A program made the position numbers and the translations under genes. The notes beneath the pieces were generated by a model. The model did not search any database, had not been told where the DNA came from, and saw only the letters and a program-made list of their open reading frames with translations. This document shows positions 1 to 8,728 of a stretch of 64,000 nt of DNA, piece after piece. Location of the stretch: NCBI GenBank assembly GCA_947170725.1, contig CAMVUM010000001.1, positions 62,001 to 126,000 on the forward strand, given 5' to 3'. The DNA comes from an uncultured Prevotella sp. (GTDB taxonomy: Bacteria > Bacteroidota > Bacteroidia > Bacteroidales > Bacteroidaceae). Every line of letters begins with the position of its first letter. The first letter of the stretch is position 1.

Positions 1-126
1 AATTTATCATCTTTCTTTTTTATTTCCTAATCTGTCAGCCGGATTGCTGTATAATGTTATTTTACTGTTATTACCGTTGTTTATTGTTGTTTTGTCGTAG
101 TATTGGATAAGTTTTTCCTACAAAAG

Positions 127-157
127 TTTGTCATTTCGGAATTTATGTGTATCTTTG
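127..157 (+). promoter_or_regulatory. Bacteroidetes-type promoter of tRNA-Leu
   Basis: TTTG at 127-130, a 19-nt spacer, then TATCTTTG at 150-157. This matches the -33/-7 consensus used by the primary sigma factor of Bacteroidetes. The tRNA starts 13 nt after the -7 box. Confidence 0.8.
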
Positions 158-170
158 CACCCGCAAACAA

Positions 171-252
171 GCCCAGATGGCGGAATCGGTAGACGCGCTG
201 GTCTCAAACACCAGTGGAGCAATCCGTCCCGGTTCGACCCCGGGTCTGGGTA
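171..252 (+). tRNA. tRNA-Leu (anticodon CAA)
   Basis: An 82-nt class II tRNA with a long variable arm. The acceptor strands GCCCAGA and TCTGGGT pair (one G-U), with discriminator A at 252. The anticodon stem CTGGT/ACCAG encloses the loop CTCAAAC, giving anticodon CAA, which reads UUG. The T-arm GGTTCGACCCC is canonical. The 3' CCA is not encoded. Confidence 0.95.
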
Positions 253-257
253 CAGAA

Positions 258-291
258 AGCAGGAAAGTATCGCATACTTTCCTGCTTTTTT
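258..291 (+). terminator. Rho-independent terminator of tRNA-Leu
   Basis: A perfect 13-bp stem (258-270 with 274-286) with a CGC loop, followed by a run of T to 291. Confidence 0.85.
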
Positions 292-367
292 CGTTGTCGG
301 GCGGCCGTGAAGTGGTGTTAATGACAAAAAAACTGCCTGCGGATTACTTATTGTGAGCGAAATTAGC

Positions 368-375
368 TACTTTTG
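368..375 (+). promoter_or_regulatory. Putative -7 element of nadB
   Basis: TACTTTTG fits TAnnTTTG and lies 29 nt before the nadB ATG. No convincing -33 TTTG is visible at the usual spacing, so the call rests on the -7 box and its position. Confidence 0.5.
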
Positions 376-404
376 CAGTGAAGTAATACACAATTTGAAA
401 CAGA

Positions 405-1994
405 ATGATATTCAAATATGATTTTCTGATTATCGGCGCAGGAGTGGCCGGTATGAGTTATGCCTTGAAGATAGCAAGAGCCCACAAAGGTAAGGTGTGT
501 ATGATATGCAAGACCTCGCTTGATGATGCCAACACATCGTTTGCTCAGGGTGGAGTCGCTTCGGTGACTAATCTGGAAGTTGACAATTTCGACAAACATA
601 TTGAGGACACAATGATTGCCGGTGACTATATCAGTGACCGTGCGGCCGTTGAACAGGTTGTTCGCCGTGCTCCGGAGCAGATACGCGAAATGGTGGAGTG
701 GGGTGTCAATTTCGACCGTCGTAGTGATGGGGCTTTTGATCTTCATCGTGAGGGCGGCCATTCGGAATTCCGCATACTCCATCATGCTGACGACACCGGA
801 GCCGAGATTCAGCGCGGGCTTATGGCAGCAGTACGTGCGTGTCCTGACATAGAGGTGAAGGAGAATCACTTTGCTGTAGAGATTATCACCCAGCACCACC
901 TCGGAGCGCGTGTGACGCGGCGCACACCCTACATCCACTGCTACGGCGCATACGTTCTCAATCCTGAGACGCAAAAGGTGGACACCTACTTGAGCAAGGT
1001 CACACTCATGTGTACGGGCGGATGCGGAGCCGTCTATCAGACGACAACGAACCCCGTTATCGCTACGGGCGACGGCGAGGCTATGGTCTATAGGGCTAAG
1101 GGAACGGTTGCGGACATGGAGTTCGTCCAGTTCCATCCGACTGCACTCTATCATCCTGGTGAGACTCACCCTGCCTTTCTCATTACTGAAGCCATGCGCG
1201 GTTACGGCGGCATATTGCGTCTGCCCACGGGCGAGTCGTTCATGGAGAAGTATGACGAACGCCTTTCGCTTGCCCCGCGCGACATCGTAGCCCGTGCGAT
1301 AGACAACGAAATGAAAATCCACGGACTTGATCATGTTTGTCTCGACGTTACTCATAAGAATCCGGAAGAGACTCGGCGTCACTTCCCGAACATATACCAA
1401 AAGTGTAAATCAATCGGTATTGACATAACGACCGATTATATTCCCGTACGTCCGGCAGCCCACTACATGTGCGGCGGTATAAAGGTTGACCTCAACGGAC
1501 AGTCGAGCATCAATCGGCTTTATGCCATCGGAGAGTGTTCATGTACGGGACTTCATGGCGGCAACCGTCTGGCGAGCAACTCTCTCATTGAGGCCGTTGT
1601 CTATGCTGACGCTGCAGCGCGTCATTCGTTGGCTCATGTTGACGAATATGATTTCAACGAGAAAGTTCCGGAGTGGAATGATGAAGGGACAATGACCAAC
1701 GAAGAGAAGATTCTCATCACGCAGAGTGTCAAGGAAGTGGCACAGATAATGAGCAACTATGTGGGTATTGTTCGCAGCGATTTGCGCTTACATCGTGCAT
1801 GGGACCGTCTCGACATGCTTTATGAAGAGACCGAACGGCTTTTCAAACGGGTTAAGGCAAGCCGCGATATTTGTGAGTTGCGCAATATGATTAATGTGGC
1901 CTATCTTATTACCAGATGGGCTATCGAACGGAAAGAATGCCGTGGCCTGCACTATACGATAGATTATCCGCAGCATGCTTACGACAAGAAATAA
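405..1994 (+). CDS. nadB: L-aspartate oxidase NadB
   Basis: A 529-residue flavoprotein that oxidises L-aspartate to iminoaspartate, the first step of de novo NAD synthesis, in the cytoplasm. The N-terminus has the FAD-binding dinucleotide motif GAGVAGMS (residues 11-18). TSFAQGGVA near residue 45 and the HREGGHS segment near residue 115 are typical of the succinate dehydrogenase/aspartate oxidase flavoprotein family, and GGNRLASNSL near residue 385 contacts flavin in this family. Length fits NadB (about 520-540) better than the larger SdhA/FrdA, and no iron-sulfur partner lies beside it. The nadA and nadC genes, often linked, are not in the window. The ATG at 405 lies just downstream of a -7 box. 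It appears monocistronic. Confidence 0.93.
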   Translation: MIFKYDFLIIGAGVAGMSYALKIARAHKGKVCMICKTSLDDANTSFAQGGVASVTNLEVDNFDKHIEDTMIAGDYISDRAAVEQVVRRAPEQIREMVEWGVNFDRRSDGAFDLHREGGHSEFRILHHADDTGAEIQRGLMAAVRACPDIEVKENHFAVEIITQHHLGARVTRRTPYIHCYGAYVLNPETQKVDTYLSKVTLMCTGGCGAVYQTTTNPVIATGDGEAMVYRAKGTVADMEFVQFHPTALYHPGETHPAFLITEAMRGYGGILRLPTGESFMEKYDERLSLAPRDIVARAIDNEMKIHGLDHVCLDVTHKNPEETRRHFPNIYQKCKSIGIDITTDYIPVRPAAHYMCGGIKVDLNGQSSINRLYAIGECSCTGLHGGNRLASNSLIEAVVYADAAARHSLAHVDEYDFNEKVPEWNDEGTMTNEEKILITQSVKEVAQIMSNYVGIVRSDLRLHRAWDRLDMLYEETERLFKRVKASRDICELRNMINVAYLITRWAIERKECRGLHYTIDYPQHAYDKK

Positions 1995-2185
1995 TCCTGC
2001 CGTATTTGCATAATGGAGAATACAGAGAGCGGCTTCAACGGTTAGCTTGGAAGACAGGCGTAGCTTATTGTAGAAGCGTTGCGACATCATAATTTGTAGG
2101 TAAAAACGAAGTCTGTGGTCTTGGCCTATATAATAATATGTGGGTAAATATGACTCGGACATCTGTTCTTCTCATAAGATGCGTG

Positions 2186-2214
2186 TTTGTTTCGGTTTCA
2201 AATTCATATCTTTG
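2186..2214 (+). promoter_or_regulatory. Promoter of the outer-membrane barrel gene
   Basis: TTTG at 2186-2189 and TATCTTTG at 2207-2214 with a 17-nt spacer. It excludes an in-frame start at 2187 and fixes the start at the ATG at 2238. Confidence 0.7.
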
Positions 2215-2237
2215 CAAACCTAAACAAATACGCATTT

Positions 2238-3251
2238 ATGAATTTAAAGAGAATCATTGCCGGTTGCATTGTTGTTGCGGCCTGTACATCTTTTGCTTAT
2301 TCCTCTGACAGCGACACATTGAAGGTCGTACGACTTGAAGGTGGTGTATATGTTGAGGCAAACTATGGCCATCGTTTCAATGGATCGGAACGCAACCGAT
2401 GGGATTTCCCTCATATTGTAGCTGCCGCCACAGCAGATTTCGGCCGCGGATGGGCAGTAGAGACAGAACTGGAATATGAACGAATGTATGAGGACGGAGA
2501 ATGGTGCAACGATCATTGGGATAATTTTGCTGTCAACCGTCTTTTCATTGCCAAGACATGGACACAGTCATTTGGGGTGCGTCTCGGTGTGGTGGGTGTT
2601 CCTCTTGGAATAACCAATGGAGGAGGTCCGGCACTGACAATATACGATCCTGTCAGCGAGGCCGCTCTTATGCCGATGACATGGCATGAAACCGGTGGCG
2701 CTTTCTTCGGAAGTGTCGGGCGTTGGACATACGAAGTTGCGGCATTATTCTATGGAACCGCACCTCTGAGAGCCTGTCGTGCCATCGGTGCTGCCGCAGC
2801 GTTTCATTATAAGCCGGTTGATGGAATGCGTATCGGCGCCGGAATGTTCCACGGACGTGCGGACCGAGGTAATATCCATAGTTGTTCGCCCAATTTCATT
2901 GACGGCCGCAGATTGACATACGCAGTGGCTGAGGCAGAACTTGTGAGCGAAAGATGGACGGCTTCGGCCTCATTGGTGTGTTCTGACATAAATGAGGCCC
3001 ATTCGGTTGGGGCTGAGGCAGGCTATGATTTGATGGATGGGGCTGATACCGGTCTGAGCCTGACACCGTATGTGAGATACGACGGGGTGTTCGGAGTTGC
3101 CGAGGCGGCTTTGTGCAAGTTGACGGCAGGTGTTGGTGTGGAGTTGGCTACAGGCTTTTCTTTCAAAGCGGAATACGGTCGGTGTCGCCATCGCGGAGCT
3201 TTTACAGAGCATACACTGGATGTCAGTGTGGGTTATGAGTTTAAGTTTTAG
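2238..3251 (+). CDS. Outer-membrane beta-barrel (porin-like) protein
   Basis: A 337-residue protein of unknown substrate. The N-terminus is a Sec signal peptide (basic MNLKR, hydrophobic stretch, probable cleavage near AYSS). The rest alternates polar and aromatic residues in short amphipathic strands with Gly-rich turns, and ends in an aromatic strand, VSVGYEFKF, whose terminal Phe is typical of BAM-inserted barrels. No plug domain or TonB box is present, so a passive porin-like role is more likely than a TonB receptor. Transcribed alone from its own promoter. The family was not identified with certainty; phosphate-selective or other Bacteroidetes porins are candidates. Confidence 0.65.
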   Translation: MNLKRIIAGCIVVAACTSFAYSSDSDTLKVVRLEGGVYVEANYGHRFNGSERNRWDFPHIVAAATADFGRGWAVETELEYERMYEDGEWCNDHWDNFAVNRLFIAKTWTQSFGVRLGVVGVPLGITNGGGPALTIYDPVSEAALMPMTWHETGGAFFGSVGRWTYEVAALFYGTAPLRACRAIGAAAAFHYKPVDGMRIGAGMFHGRADRGNIHSCSPNFIDGRRLTYAVAEAELVSERWTASASLVCSDINEAHSVGAEAGYDLMDGADTGLSLTPYVRYDGVFGVAEAALCKLTAGVGVELATGFSFKAEYGRCRHRGAFTEHTLDVSVGYEFKF

Positions 3252-3261
3252 TCCGTTTTAT

Positions 3262-3292
3262 TTTGTACTTCATCCAAATTGCACTACCTTTG
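3262..3292 (+). promoter_or_regulatory. Promoter of the DUF3822-rsmD operon
   Basis: TTTG at 3262-3265, an exact 19-nt spacer, and TACCTTTG at 3285-3292. The ATG of DUF3822 follows 40 nt later. Confidence 0.8.
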
Positions 3293-3332
3293 TCTTTTCA
3301 AATCATTATTGTAATATAATTCAAGGAAAGAA

Positions 3333-4157
3333 ATGGATCTGACCGCCAACAACAATATCCCGCCGTTGAGGCGAAGGCTTGTCATTAGAGTGAGCCGTTA
3401 TTCGTTGTCATTTTCCACAGTTGATATGACGACCGGCGATTGCCCTGTGTTGTATGAACCGTACACGGTGAAGAGCGGAATATCCATGGCTGCCAATTTG
3501 CGTGAGGCGCTCAAAACGTCCGGTCTGCTGCAGCGCGACTATCATCGGGTGACAGTTTTTGTGGACGCGCCTGTGCTGATGGTTCCCACAGATTTGTTCA
3601 GTGAGGATGATTGCGCTATGCTTTATGATCATTCAATGAATAGGAACGCTAATGATGTCATACTTCATAACGTCCTTCCGGATCTTAATGCAGTAGCAGT
3701 CTTCGCGTTGAATAAGGATCTCAAACTTGTGATTGACGACAATTACCCAGGGGCAACTTTCGTGTGTGCCATGTCGCCAGTGTGGCGTTATCTCCATCAG
3801 CGCAGTTTTGTCGGTACGCGTAGCAAGTTGTATGGCTATTTTCATGATCGTCGGTTAGATATATTCAGTTTCAGCCAGCGCCGTTTCAAATATTGCAATT
3901 CATTCGATGTCGCACACGAACGGGATGCTCTCTACTATCTTCTTTATGTCTGGAAGCAAATGATGCTCAAACCGGAACATGATGAAATGCATATTGTCGG
4001 TGACATTCCGGAGCAGGAATGGATGTTGAAAGAGTTGCGTCATTATCTTCAGCGGGCATATGTTATAAGTCCTTCCGGCGACTTCAATCGTGCTCCGGCT
4101 ACACAGATTAAGGGTATGCCGTATGATCTTGTGACGTTCTGTGTGAAAGGCAGATGA
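3333..4157 (+). CDS. DUF3822 family protein
   Basis: A 274-residue cytoplasmic protein resembling DUF3822, a Bacteroidetes family normally found immediately upstream of rsmD, as here (48 nt apart). It has no signal peptide or membrane segment. The overall plan (two similar halves, strands such as VTVFVDAPVLMVP near residue 70 and RLDIFSFSQRRF near 170) looks like a degenerate actin/hexokinase-type fold, but no intact phosphate-binding motif is visible. The function is unknown. The conserved pairing with rsmD suggests a link to ribosome or RNA biology, which is inference. Confidence 0.7.
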   Translation: MDLTANNNIPPLRRRLVIRVSRYSLSFSTVDMTTGDCPVLYEPYTVKSGISMAANLREALKTSGLLQRDYHRVTVFVDAPVLMVPTDLFSEDDCAMLYDHSMNRNANDVILHNVLPDLNAVAVFALNKDLKLVIDDNYPGATFVCAMSPVWRYLHQRSFVGTRSKLYGYFHDRRLDIFSFSQRRFKYCNSFDVAHERDALYYLLYVWKQMMLKPEHDEMHIVGDIPEQEWMLKELRHYLQRAYVISPSGDFNRAPATQIKGMPYDLVTFCVKGR

Positions 4158-4205
4158 GGAATAGAGAATTTTCGGAATTTAAAAACGTCTCTATAGATTG
4201 TTGAT

Positions 4206-4736
4206 ATGAGAATAATAACAGGAGAATACAAAGGGCGTCACTTTGATGTGCCGCGTTCGTTCAAGGCCCGTCCTACAACAGATTTTGCAAAGGAGAATAT
4301 TTTCAATGTTCTCAGTGGCTACATTGATTTTGATGGTATCACCGCCCTTGATCTTTTTTCCGGTACGGGCAGCATCTCTTTGGAGTTGGTGTCACGCGGT
4401 TGCGACCGTGTCGTAAGTGTGGAGCAGGACCGCGACCACCATGCTTTCATCTTGCAGTGTCTCAAAAAACTTGGCACAGACAGGTGTGTACCGTTGCGTG
4501 GTGATGTTTTCCGTTTCATGAAATCCTGTCGTCAGCAGTTTGATTTCATCTTTGCAGATCCGCCATACGCACTCCGGGAGCTTCCCCAAATTCCCCAATT
4601 AGTATTTGAAAAAGAATTGTTGGCCGACGGAGGTGTCTTTGTTTTTGAGCATGGCAAAGAACATGATTTCAGCTCTCATGGGCGTTTCATTGACCACCGT
4701 GTCTATGGCAGTGTCAACTTTTCGATATTCAGATGA
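4206..4736 (+). CDS. rsmD: 16S rRNA (guanine966-N2)-methyltransferase RsmD
   Basis: A 176-residue SAM-dependent methyltransferase that modifies G966 of 16S rRNA during 30S assembly. The N-terminal signature MRIITGEYKG is followed by RPTTDFAKENIFN (residues 22-34), the SAM-binding motif DLFSGTG (49-55) and the catalytic ADPPY (117-121), which marks N2-guanine methyltransferases. Length is normal for RsmD. It is the second gene of the DUF3822-rsmD operon and ends before a strong terminator. Confidence 0.92.
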   Translation: MRIITGEYKGRHFDVPRSFKARPTTDFAKENIFNVLSGYIDFDGITALDLFSGTGSISLELVSRGCDRVVSVEQDRDHHAFILQCLKKLGTDRCVPLRGDVFRFMKSCRQQFDFIFADPPYALRELPQIPQLVFEKELLADGGVFVFEHGKEHDFSSHGRFIDHRVYGSVNFSIFR

Positions 4737-4800
4737 CCGTATTATTGTCAAAAATAGGCAGTTTTTTCAGGCAGGCTTCTAAATTGACGCTTCACGTTCT

Positions 4801-4867
4801 AAATAGTCAACAGGCAAGTGCTATATTTACAAAAGCATAGCACTTGCCTGTTGGCTATTTATTTTTT
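4801..4867 (+). terminator. Rho-independent terminator after rsmD
   Basis: A 24-bp inverted repeat (4801-4824 with 4837-4860, one G-T pair) with a 12-nt loop, followed by ATTTTTTA. It lies 65 nt past rsmD and outside the integrated element. From here to the att repeat at 5056 no supportable gene is seen. Confidence 0.75.
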
Positions 4868-5055
4868 AATATGAAGATCTATTCTTTGTAACCCTAATCT
4901 CAGAGGTATTGCTTGCAAGAAGTTCAATTGCTGGTATATACGAATCATAACATTAATTTTCCAATAAGCAGGAGAAAATGTAGCTGATTTGTTTTCAGAT
5001 GAATAAAGAAGAAAAAGATAAATGTCCAAACAATAAATATTTAGCTTTTTCTTTT

Positions 5056-5069
5056 GTGCGCCTGATAGG
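5056..5069 (+). repeat. Left attachment site (attL core)
   Basis: GTGCGCCTGATAGG, identical to 25894-25907. It corresponds to the discriminator, the acceptor 3' strand and part of the T-stem of tRNA-Leu(TAG) on the minus strand. It is interpreted as the tRNA 3' end left behind when the element inserted. Confidence 0.8.
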
Positions 5070-5184
5070 CACATTTTAGTAATATCTATTGAAATTTTCA
5101 GAAATCCTTAAACTGTTGATTATCAAATAAATACGCAATAGTATTATCTCACTCAATAGCGAGTAATATCATTTAATTACAGTG

Positions 5185-5208
5185 AACTCGGCAAAAACTC
5201 GGCAAAAA
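5185..5208 (+). repeat. Tandem AACTCGGCAAA repeats, left subterminal
   Basis: Two tandem 11-bp units (5185-5195 and 5196-5206) with trailing A's, between the att core and the integrase. A third copy is at 25827-25839 near the other end. Position suggests recombinase arm-type or excisionase binding sites, or an operator for the integrase promoter at 5210-5241. Confidence 0.6.
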
Positions 5209-5209
5209 T

Positions 5210-5241
5210 ATTGCAAGTAGAAAATATTACCATTACCTTTG
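5210..5241 (+). promoter_or_regulatory. Putative integrase promoter
   Basis: ATTG at 5210-5213, a 20-nt spacer, and TACCTTTG at 5234-5241. It overlaps the first possible start codon of the integrase, so either translation starts later or this box is fortuitous. Confidence 0.5.
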
Positions 5242-6804
5242 CAAACAAATAAAAATAGAGGTATTATTGCGAATATTGATTTGAAATTATCCTCAAAAGA
5301 GGACAAAATAACTCATCGCAGTGAAATACTGATAAGATTTTATCAAGGTCAGAAGATTGACTTTAGAGTCAAGACTGGATTATTCATACAGCCTCGTCAT
5401 TTCAAATATTTTGTAAATAGGGCTGCAACCAAGAAGCAGGGAGTTGATATTCCAGACAAGATTACTTCTGTCTGCAAAGACGAAGCAAAGGCAAAAAGAT
5501 ATGTCGTTACAACAAGAGGTGAGGTTGTTATTACTGATAGGCTTATTACCCCAGATGTTCTATATGACAAAGAACAAGCCCGATTGTTGGTGGATTTACA
5601 GACAATTATAATGGATGCCTTTGTCAAGGTAGATAAGAAAAATATTCCAGATGATTGGCTTGATAAAATCGTGCGCAAATTTCATCAACATGGTAATGTC
5701 GTTAATCCGAAGAAAAAGCGTGGAGTTGAGAGAATTTCCATTTATGATTTGGCTGAAGAATACTTGGACAAAAAGCGTTTCTCCTATGACCATACAAAAG
5801 CCTTTAGGGTTCTTGTGCGTGACTTGGCCCGCTATGAAGCTTTCAAGAATAAGGTTCTTAGAGAAAAGTTTGCATGGAACATCGACAAGATAACCAGAAA
5901 GGACATAGAGGACTTTGAGAATTATTTGCGTAACGAGAAAACATTGTCAGAGAAATACCCGAAACAGTTTGAGTCAATATTGGAGCAATACCCTGTTGAA
6001 ATCAATGTCGTACATACTTTCACCAAATTGCAGAACCGTGGAGAGAATACCATAGTAAAGCTAAAAAAGAAATTCAAGGCTTTCATGCTGTGGCTCTACG
6101 AAACCGAGAGAACCTCCAACCGACCTTTCGATGGCATAAAGATTGGTACGGAGAAGTATGGTGTTCCTTTTTATCTGACAAAAGAGGAGCGCAATCTCTT
6201 GGCTGATGCAGACATTCCTGAATTATGGGAGGGATTGGATAATGAGGACAAAAAACTCTGCTCAAAAATACCATTGAAGACATTGGAGGTGCAGCGAGAC
6301 ATATTTGTGTTTCAATGCCTGGTTGATTGTCGTGTGGGAGATTTATGCACACTGACTTCAAAAAATATCACGGACGGCATATTGGAGTATGTGTCAAGCA
6401 AAACGTCAGATGAAGATACACCAGTAAAGCCACGTATACCGCTAAACCCATGTGCGCTGAAGTTGGTGGCTAAATATAATGGCGTGGACAAAGACGGAAG
6501 ATTATTCCCTTTTATCAGTCCGCAGAAATACAACGATGCGATAAAGGCGATACTACTGATATGTGGCATAATAAGAATAGTTCCTGTACGCAATTCAACT
6601 ACTGGTGAAACGGAAATGAAACGTATCTGTGATGTTGCCAGCTCGCACATGGCTCGCAGGACTTTCGTAGGTGCGGCCTATAAAGCCGTGCGTGATCCGA
6701 ATATCGTTGGTAAGATGAGCGGTCACGTTGAAGGCAGCCGAGCATTTAACCGTTATCGTCAGATAGATGATGACATATTGAAGCAAACGATAAGCGATAT
6801 TTAG
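5239..6804 (+). CDS. Tyrosine recombinase (site-specific integrase)
   Basis: An integrase of up to 521 residues that catalyses integration and excision at the flanking tRNA-Leu site. It has an N-terminal arm-binding region (about 1-110), a SAM-like core-binding domain (about 170-300, containing SIYDLAEEYLDKKRFSYD), and a C-terminal catalytic domain. There the first Arg is in FQCLVDCRVGDLCTL (near 369), the HxxR box is ASSHMARRTFVG (near 471), and the nucleophile Tyr is in RAFNRYRQIDDD (near 508). The upstream limit is a TTG at 5239 inside a good -7 box. No ATG occurs until well into the protein, so the true start may be a non-ATG codon such as the TTG at 5281. Its position next to attL fits an element-encoded integrase. 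Confidence 0.9.
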   Translation: MQTNKNRGIIANIDLKLSSKEDKITHRSEILIRFYQGQKIDFRVKTGLFIQPRHFKYFVNRAATKKQGVDIPDKITSVCKDEAKAKRYVVTTRGEVVITDRLITPDVLYDKEQARLLVDLQTIIMDAFVKVDKKNIPDDWLDKIVRKFHQHGNVVNPKKKRGVERISIYDLAEEYLDKKRFSYDHTKAFRVLVRDLARYEAFKNKVLREKFAWNIDKITRKDIEDFENYLRNEKTLSEKYPKQFESILEQYPVEINVVHTFTKLQNRGENTIVKLKKKFKAFMLWLYETERTSNRPFDGIKIGTEKYGVPFYLTKEERNLLADADIPELWEGLDNEDKKLCSKIPLKTLEVQRDIFVFQCLVDCRVGDLCTLTSKNITDGILEYVSSKTSDEDTPVKPRIPLNPCALKLVAKYNGVDKDGRLFPFISPQKYNDAIKAILLICGIIRIVPVRNSTTGETEMKRICDVASSHMARRTFVGAAYKAVRDPNIVGKMSGHVEGSRAFNRYRQIDDDILKQTISDI

Positions 6805-6834
6805 TCTCGTAGAACATAAAAATCGACATAAGCC

Positions 6835-6880
6835 AAGGGCATACCAAGAGTCATGTTGACTAATGGTATGCCCTTCTTCT
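6835..6880 (+). terminator. Terminator after the integrase
   Basis: A 12-bp perfect stem (6835-6846 with 6864-6875), 17-nt loop, then a T/C-rich tail. It separates the integrase from the HTH-led module. Confidence 0.65.
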
Positions 6881-7052
6881 TTGGTTCTATTTTGCCTTCT
6901 CGTTAGAACCAATTCCACTATTTGCCCTTAAATCAGTTGTTATTCATACGTTTTTTCTTCCTTTCGCTATTGTACGTAATAATTTTGCTTGTGAATTCTC
7001 GAGAACACAAGTGAAATTCACAAAATGTATAACAATAAAAATTCAGAACACA

Positions 7053-7346
7053 ATGGATATTAAAGAACTTTCAAACAACGCACAAATACAGGTTGTTTTG
7101 AACATTGCCGACTTGAAGGAACTTTTCCTTGAATGGAAGGAAGACAATAACAGAAATGTCAACATCGCTGATGAGTATATGACTGCTGATGAGATTGCCA
7201 TCAAGTATCATGTCTCAAAGACTACGCTTTGGCGTAACGTGAAGAACGGTGTATGGCCTGCTCCTATAAAGGTAGGAAGAAAAGCCCTTTACCGTAAATC
7301 GGACATAGATGCCGTGTTTAATCCCTCAAAACAGTTGCCGTTATGA
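7053..7346 (+). CDS. Helix-turn-helix DNA-binding protein (excisionase/MerR-like)
   Basis: A 97-residue protein with a C-terminal winged HTH of the HTH_17 type: TADEIAIKYHVSKTTLWRNV (about 46-65) followed by the wing VGRKALYRKSDIDAVF. Such proteins in Bacteroidetes mobile elements act as excisionases or regulators of the integration module. The ATG at 7053 was preferred to the in-frame GTG at 7011. It overlaps the DUF3987 gene by 4 bp, which implies translational coupling. Confidence 0.75.
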   Translation: MDIKELSNNAQIQVVLNIADLKELFLEWKEDNNRNVNIADEYMTADEIAIKYHVSKTTLWRNVKNGVWPAPIKVGRKALYRKSDIDAVFNPSKQLPL

Positions 7347-8431
7347 TAAACATAACTTCACATTCCCTTGAAGCCCCACCACACGAGATTCCCATTTGGG
7401 GATTGCGTTTGGAGGTGCAGGGGATTATAAATCATTATGCTGAGGTCTTCGAGTGCTCCCGTGACTTCATAACGGCAGCCGTGTATGCCATCGTAAGCAC
7501 AATATGTGGCAAACATATAGAGCTTTTCGATGGCAAGTACAACAACAATCCCAACCATTGGATTTGCGTGGTTGCTCCAAGCGGTTCAAACAAGAGTGCT
7601 CCAATAAAAGCCCTGTTGGAGCCCATCTTCAAAGAAGAAAAATTGCGCATAAAGAAATTCAAGGAGGAGTATCGTGAATACAAGAAGAATGGCGGTGAAG
7701 AACCAGTCAGAGACAGGCTGATTGTTTCGGACGTAACTCCGGAAGGGTTGTATCAAGTCCTTGCCGACAAGGACAATACAAAGGCAGGGCTGTTGCTATA
7801 TCGTGATGAGATTAAAGGTTTTCTTGATGACATGAACCGCTATAATTCAAGTGGTGAAATCAGCAATTACCTGTCTATCTACGACGGAACCCCATTCCCA
7901 GTTGACCGTAAGACACAGGAACCTCAATGGATTTCCAATCCTTTTCTTTGCATATTGGGGGGCATACAACCTCGTGCCATTGCCAATGCCTTCAAACCCT
8001 CATGGGCAGACGAAGGTTTTGTGCAACGTTGGCTGTATGTTTATCCACAAGTCCTTCCTGAAAAGGAATATAAGGACAATGTGCTTGATGAAATGTACAA
8101 AACCGCATGGTATGAAATGACTGATAAATTAAGTGCTATTGGAGACATGAAACTATTGTTAAGTACCGAAGCAAAGGTTCTCCTCAATGAGTTCAATAAA
8201 AAGACTGCAAAAAAGGAAAGAGATGCCGATCCTTGGGTGGCATCCATCCTTTCCAAAATCAGAATACAGATATAAAAATGGTGTGCCATTACCCACATTC
8301 TTTCTTGTGGAGAAAGTGCTGGTACAGGACAATACTTTGCCTTGCCGACATCAACGATAATTTCAGCGGAAGAAATGCAGTATAGCATAGAGTGTATGTA
8401 CTACTTTGAAGACTGTGCTTATAGGATGTAG
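7343..8431 (+). pseudogene. DUF3987 primase/helicase-like protein, interrupted by TAA
   Basis: The first 310 codons match the DUF3987 family found with mobile-element replication and mobilisation genes. It has a P-loop-like APSGSNKS (residues 78-85) and an acidic motif LLLYRDEIKGFLDDM (about 151-165). A TAA at 8273-8275 stops the frame, but the same frame stays open to 8429-8431 and continues with family-like sequence (ITHILSCGESAG, then ISAEEMQYSIECMYYFED). The context QI-stop-KWC suggests a Tyr-to-stop substitution. It is called a pseudogene; a shortened product of 310 residues could still be made. A sequencing error is the main alternative. Confidence 0.7.
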
Positions 8432-8437
8432 GCGCAA

Positions 8438-8671
8438 ATGAAAGGAAAACCCTCAAATGAGATTACAAAGGCACAATTGATTGCCGAACTTGTAAAACGA
8501 ACAGAGCGACATAAACTAAATATCCAGAAATTGGCTGATGCCATAGGTGTATCACGGCAATATGTAAGTAAAATCGTAAATCAAACCTCAGAGTTGCGGG
8601 GTTGCACTTGCGATACGTCTCAACCAACTGATAATGAGAATATAAACTCATGGCGCAACCGCAACCAGTAA
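8438..8671 (+). CDS. Small HTH (XRE-like) protein
   Basis: A 77-residue protein that starts 7 nt after the reading frame of the preceding gene ends. Residues about 19-46 form a probable helix-turn-helix (KLNIQKLADAIGVSRQYVSK). The tail after TSEL is short and polar, unlike a full XRE domain, so the gene may be 3'-truncated or frameshifted. In related elements, small DNA-binding proteins at this position help the relaxase or regulate the module. The role here is inference. Confidence 0.5.
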   Translation: MKGKPSNEITKAQLIAELVKRTERHKLNIQKLADAIGVSRQYVSKIVNQTSELRGCTCDTSQPTDNENINSWRNRNQ

Positions 8672-8728
8672 ACCAAAGAAAGACTATGGACATTTTTCAA
8701 ACTCATATATCCGTTTATAACGGAGTGA

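Noticed and set aside
363..1400. A 345-codon open frame on the minus strand
   Set aside because: It lies opposite nadB, which has clear FAD motifs; the minus frame has no family resemblance.
4859..5074. A 71-codon minus-strand gene next to the left att site
   Set aside because: It would start inside the att core and has AT-driven composition with no motif.
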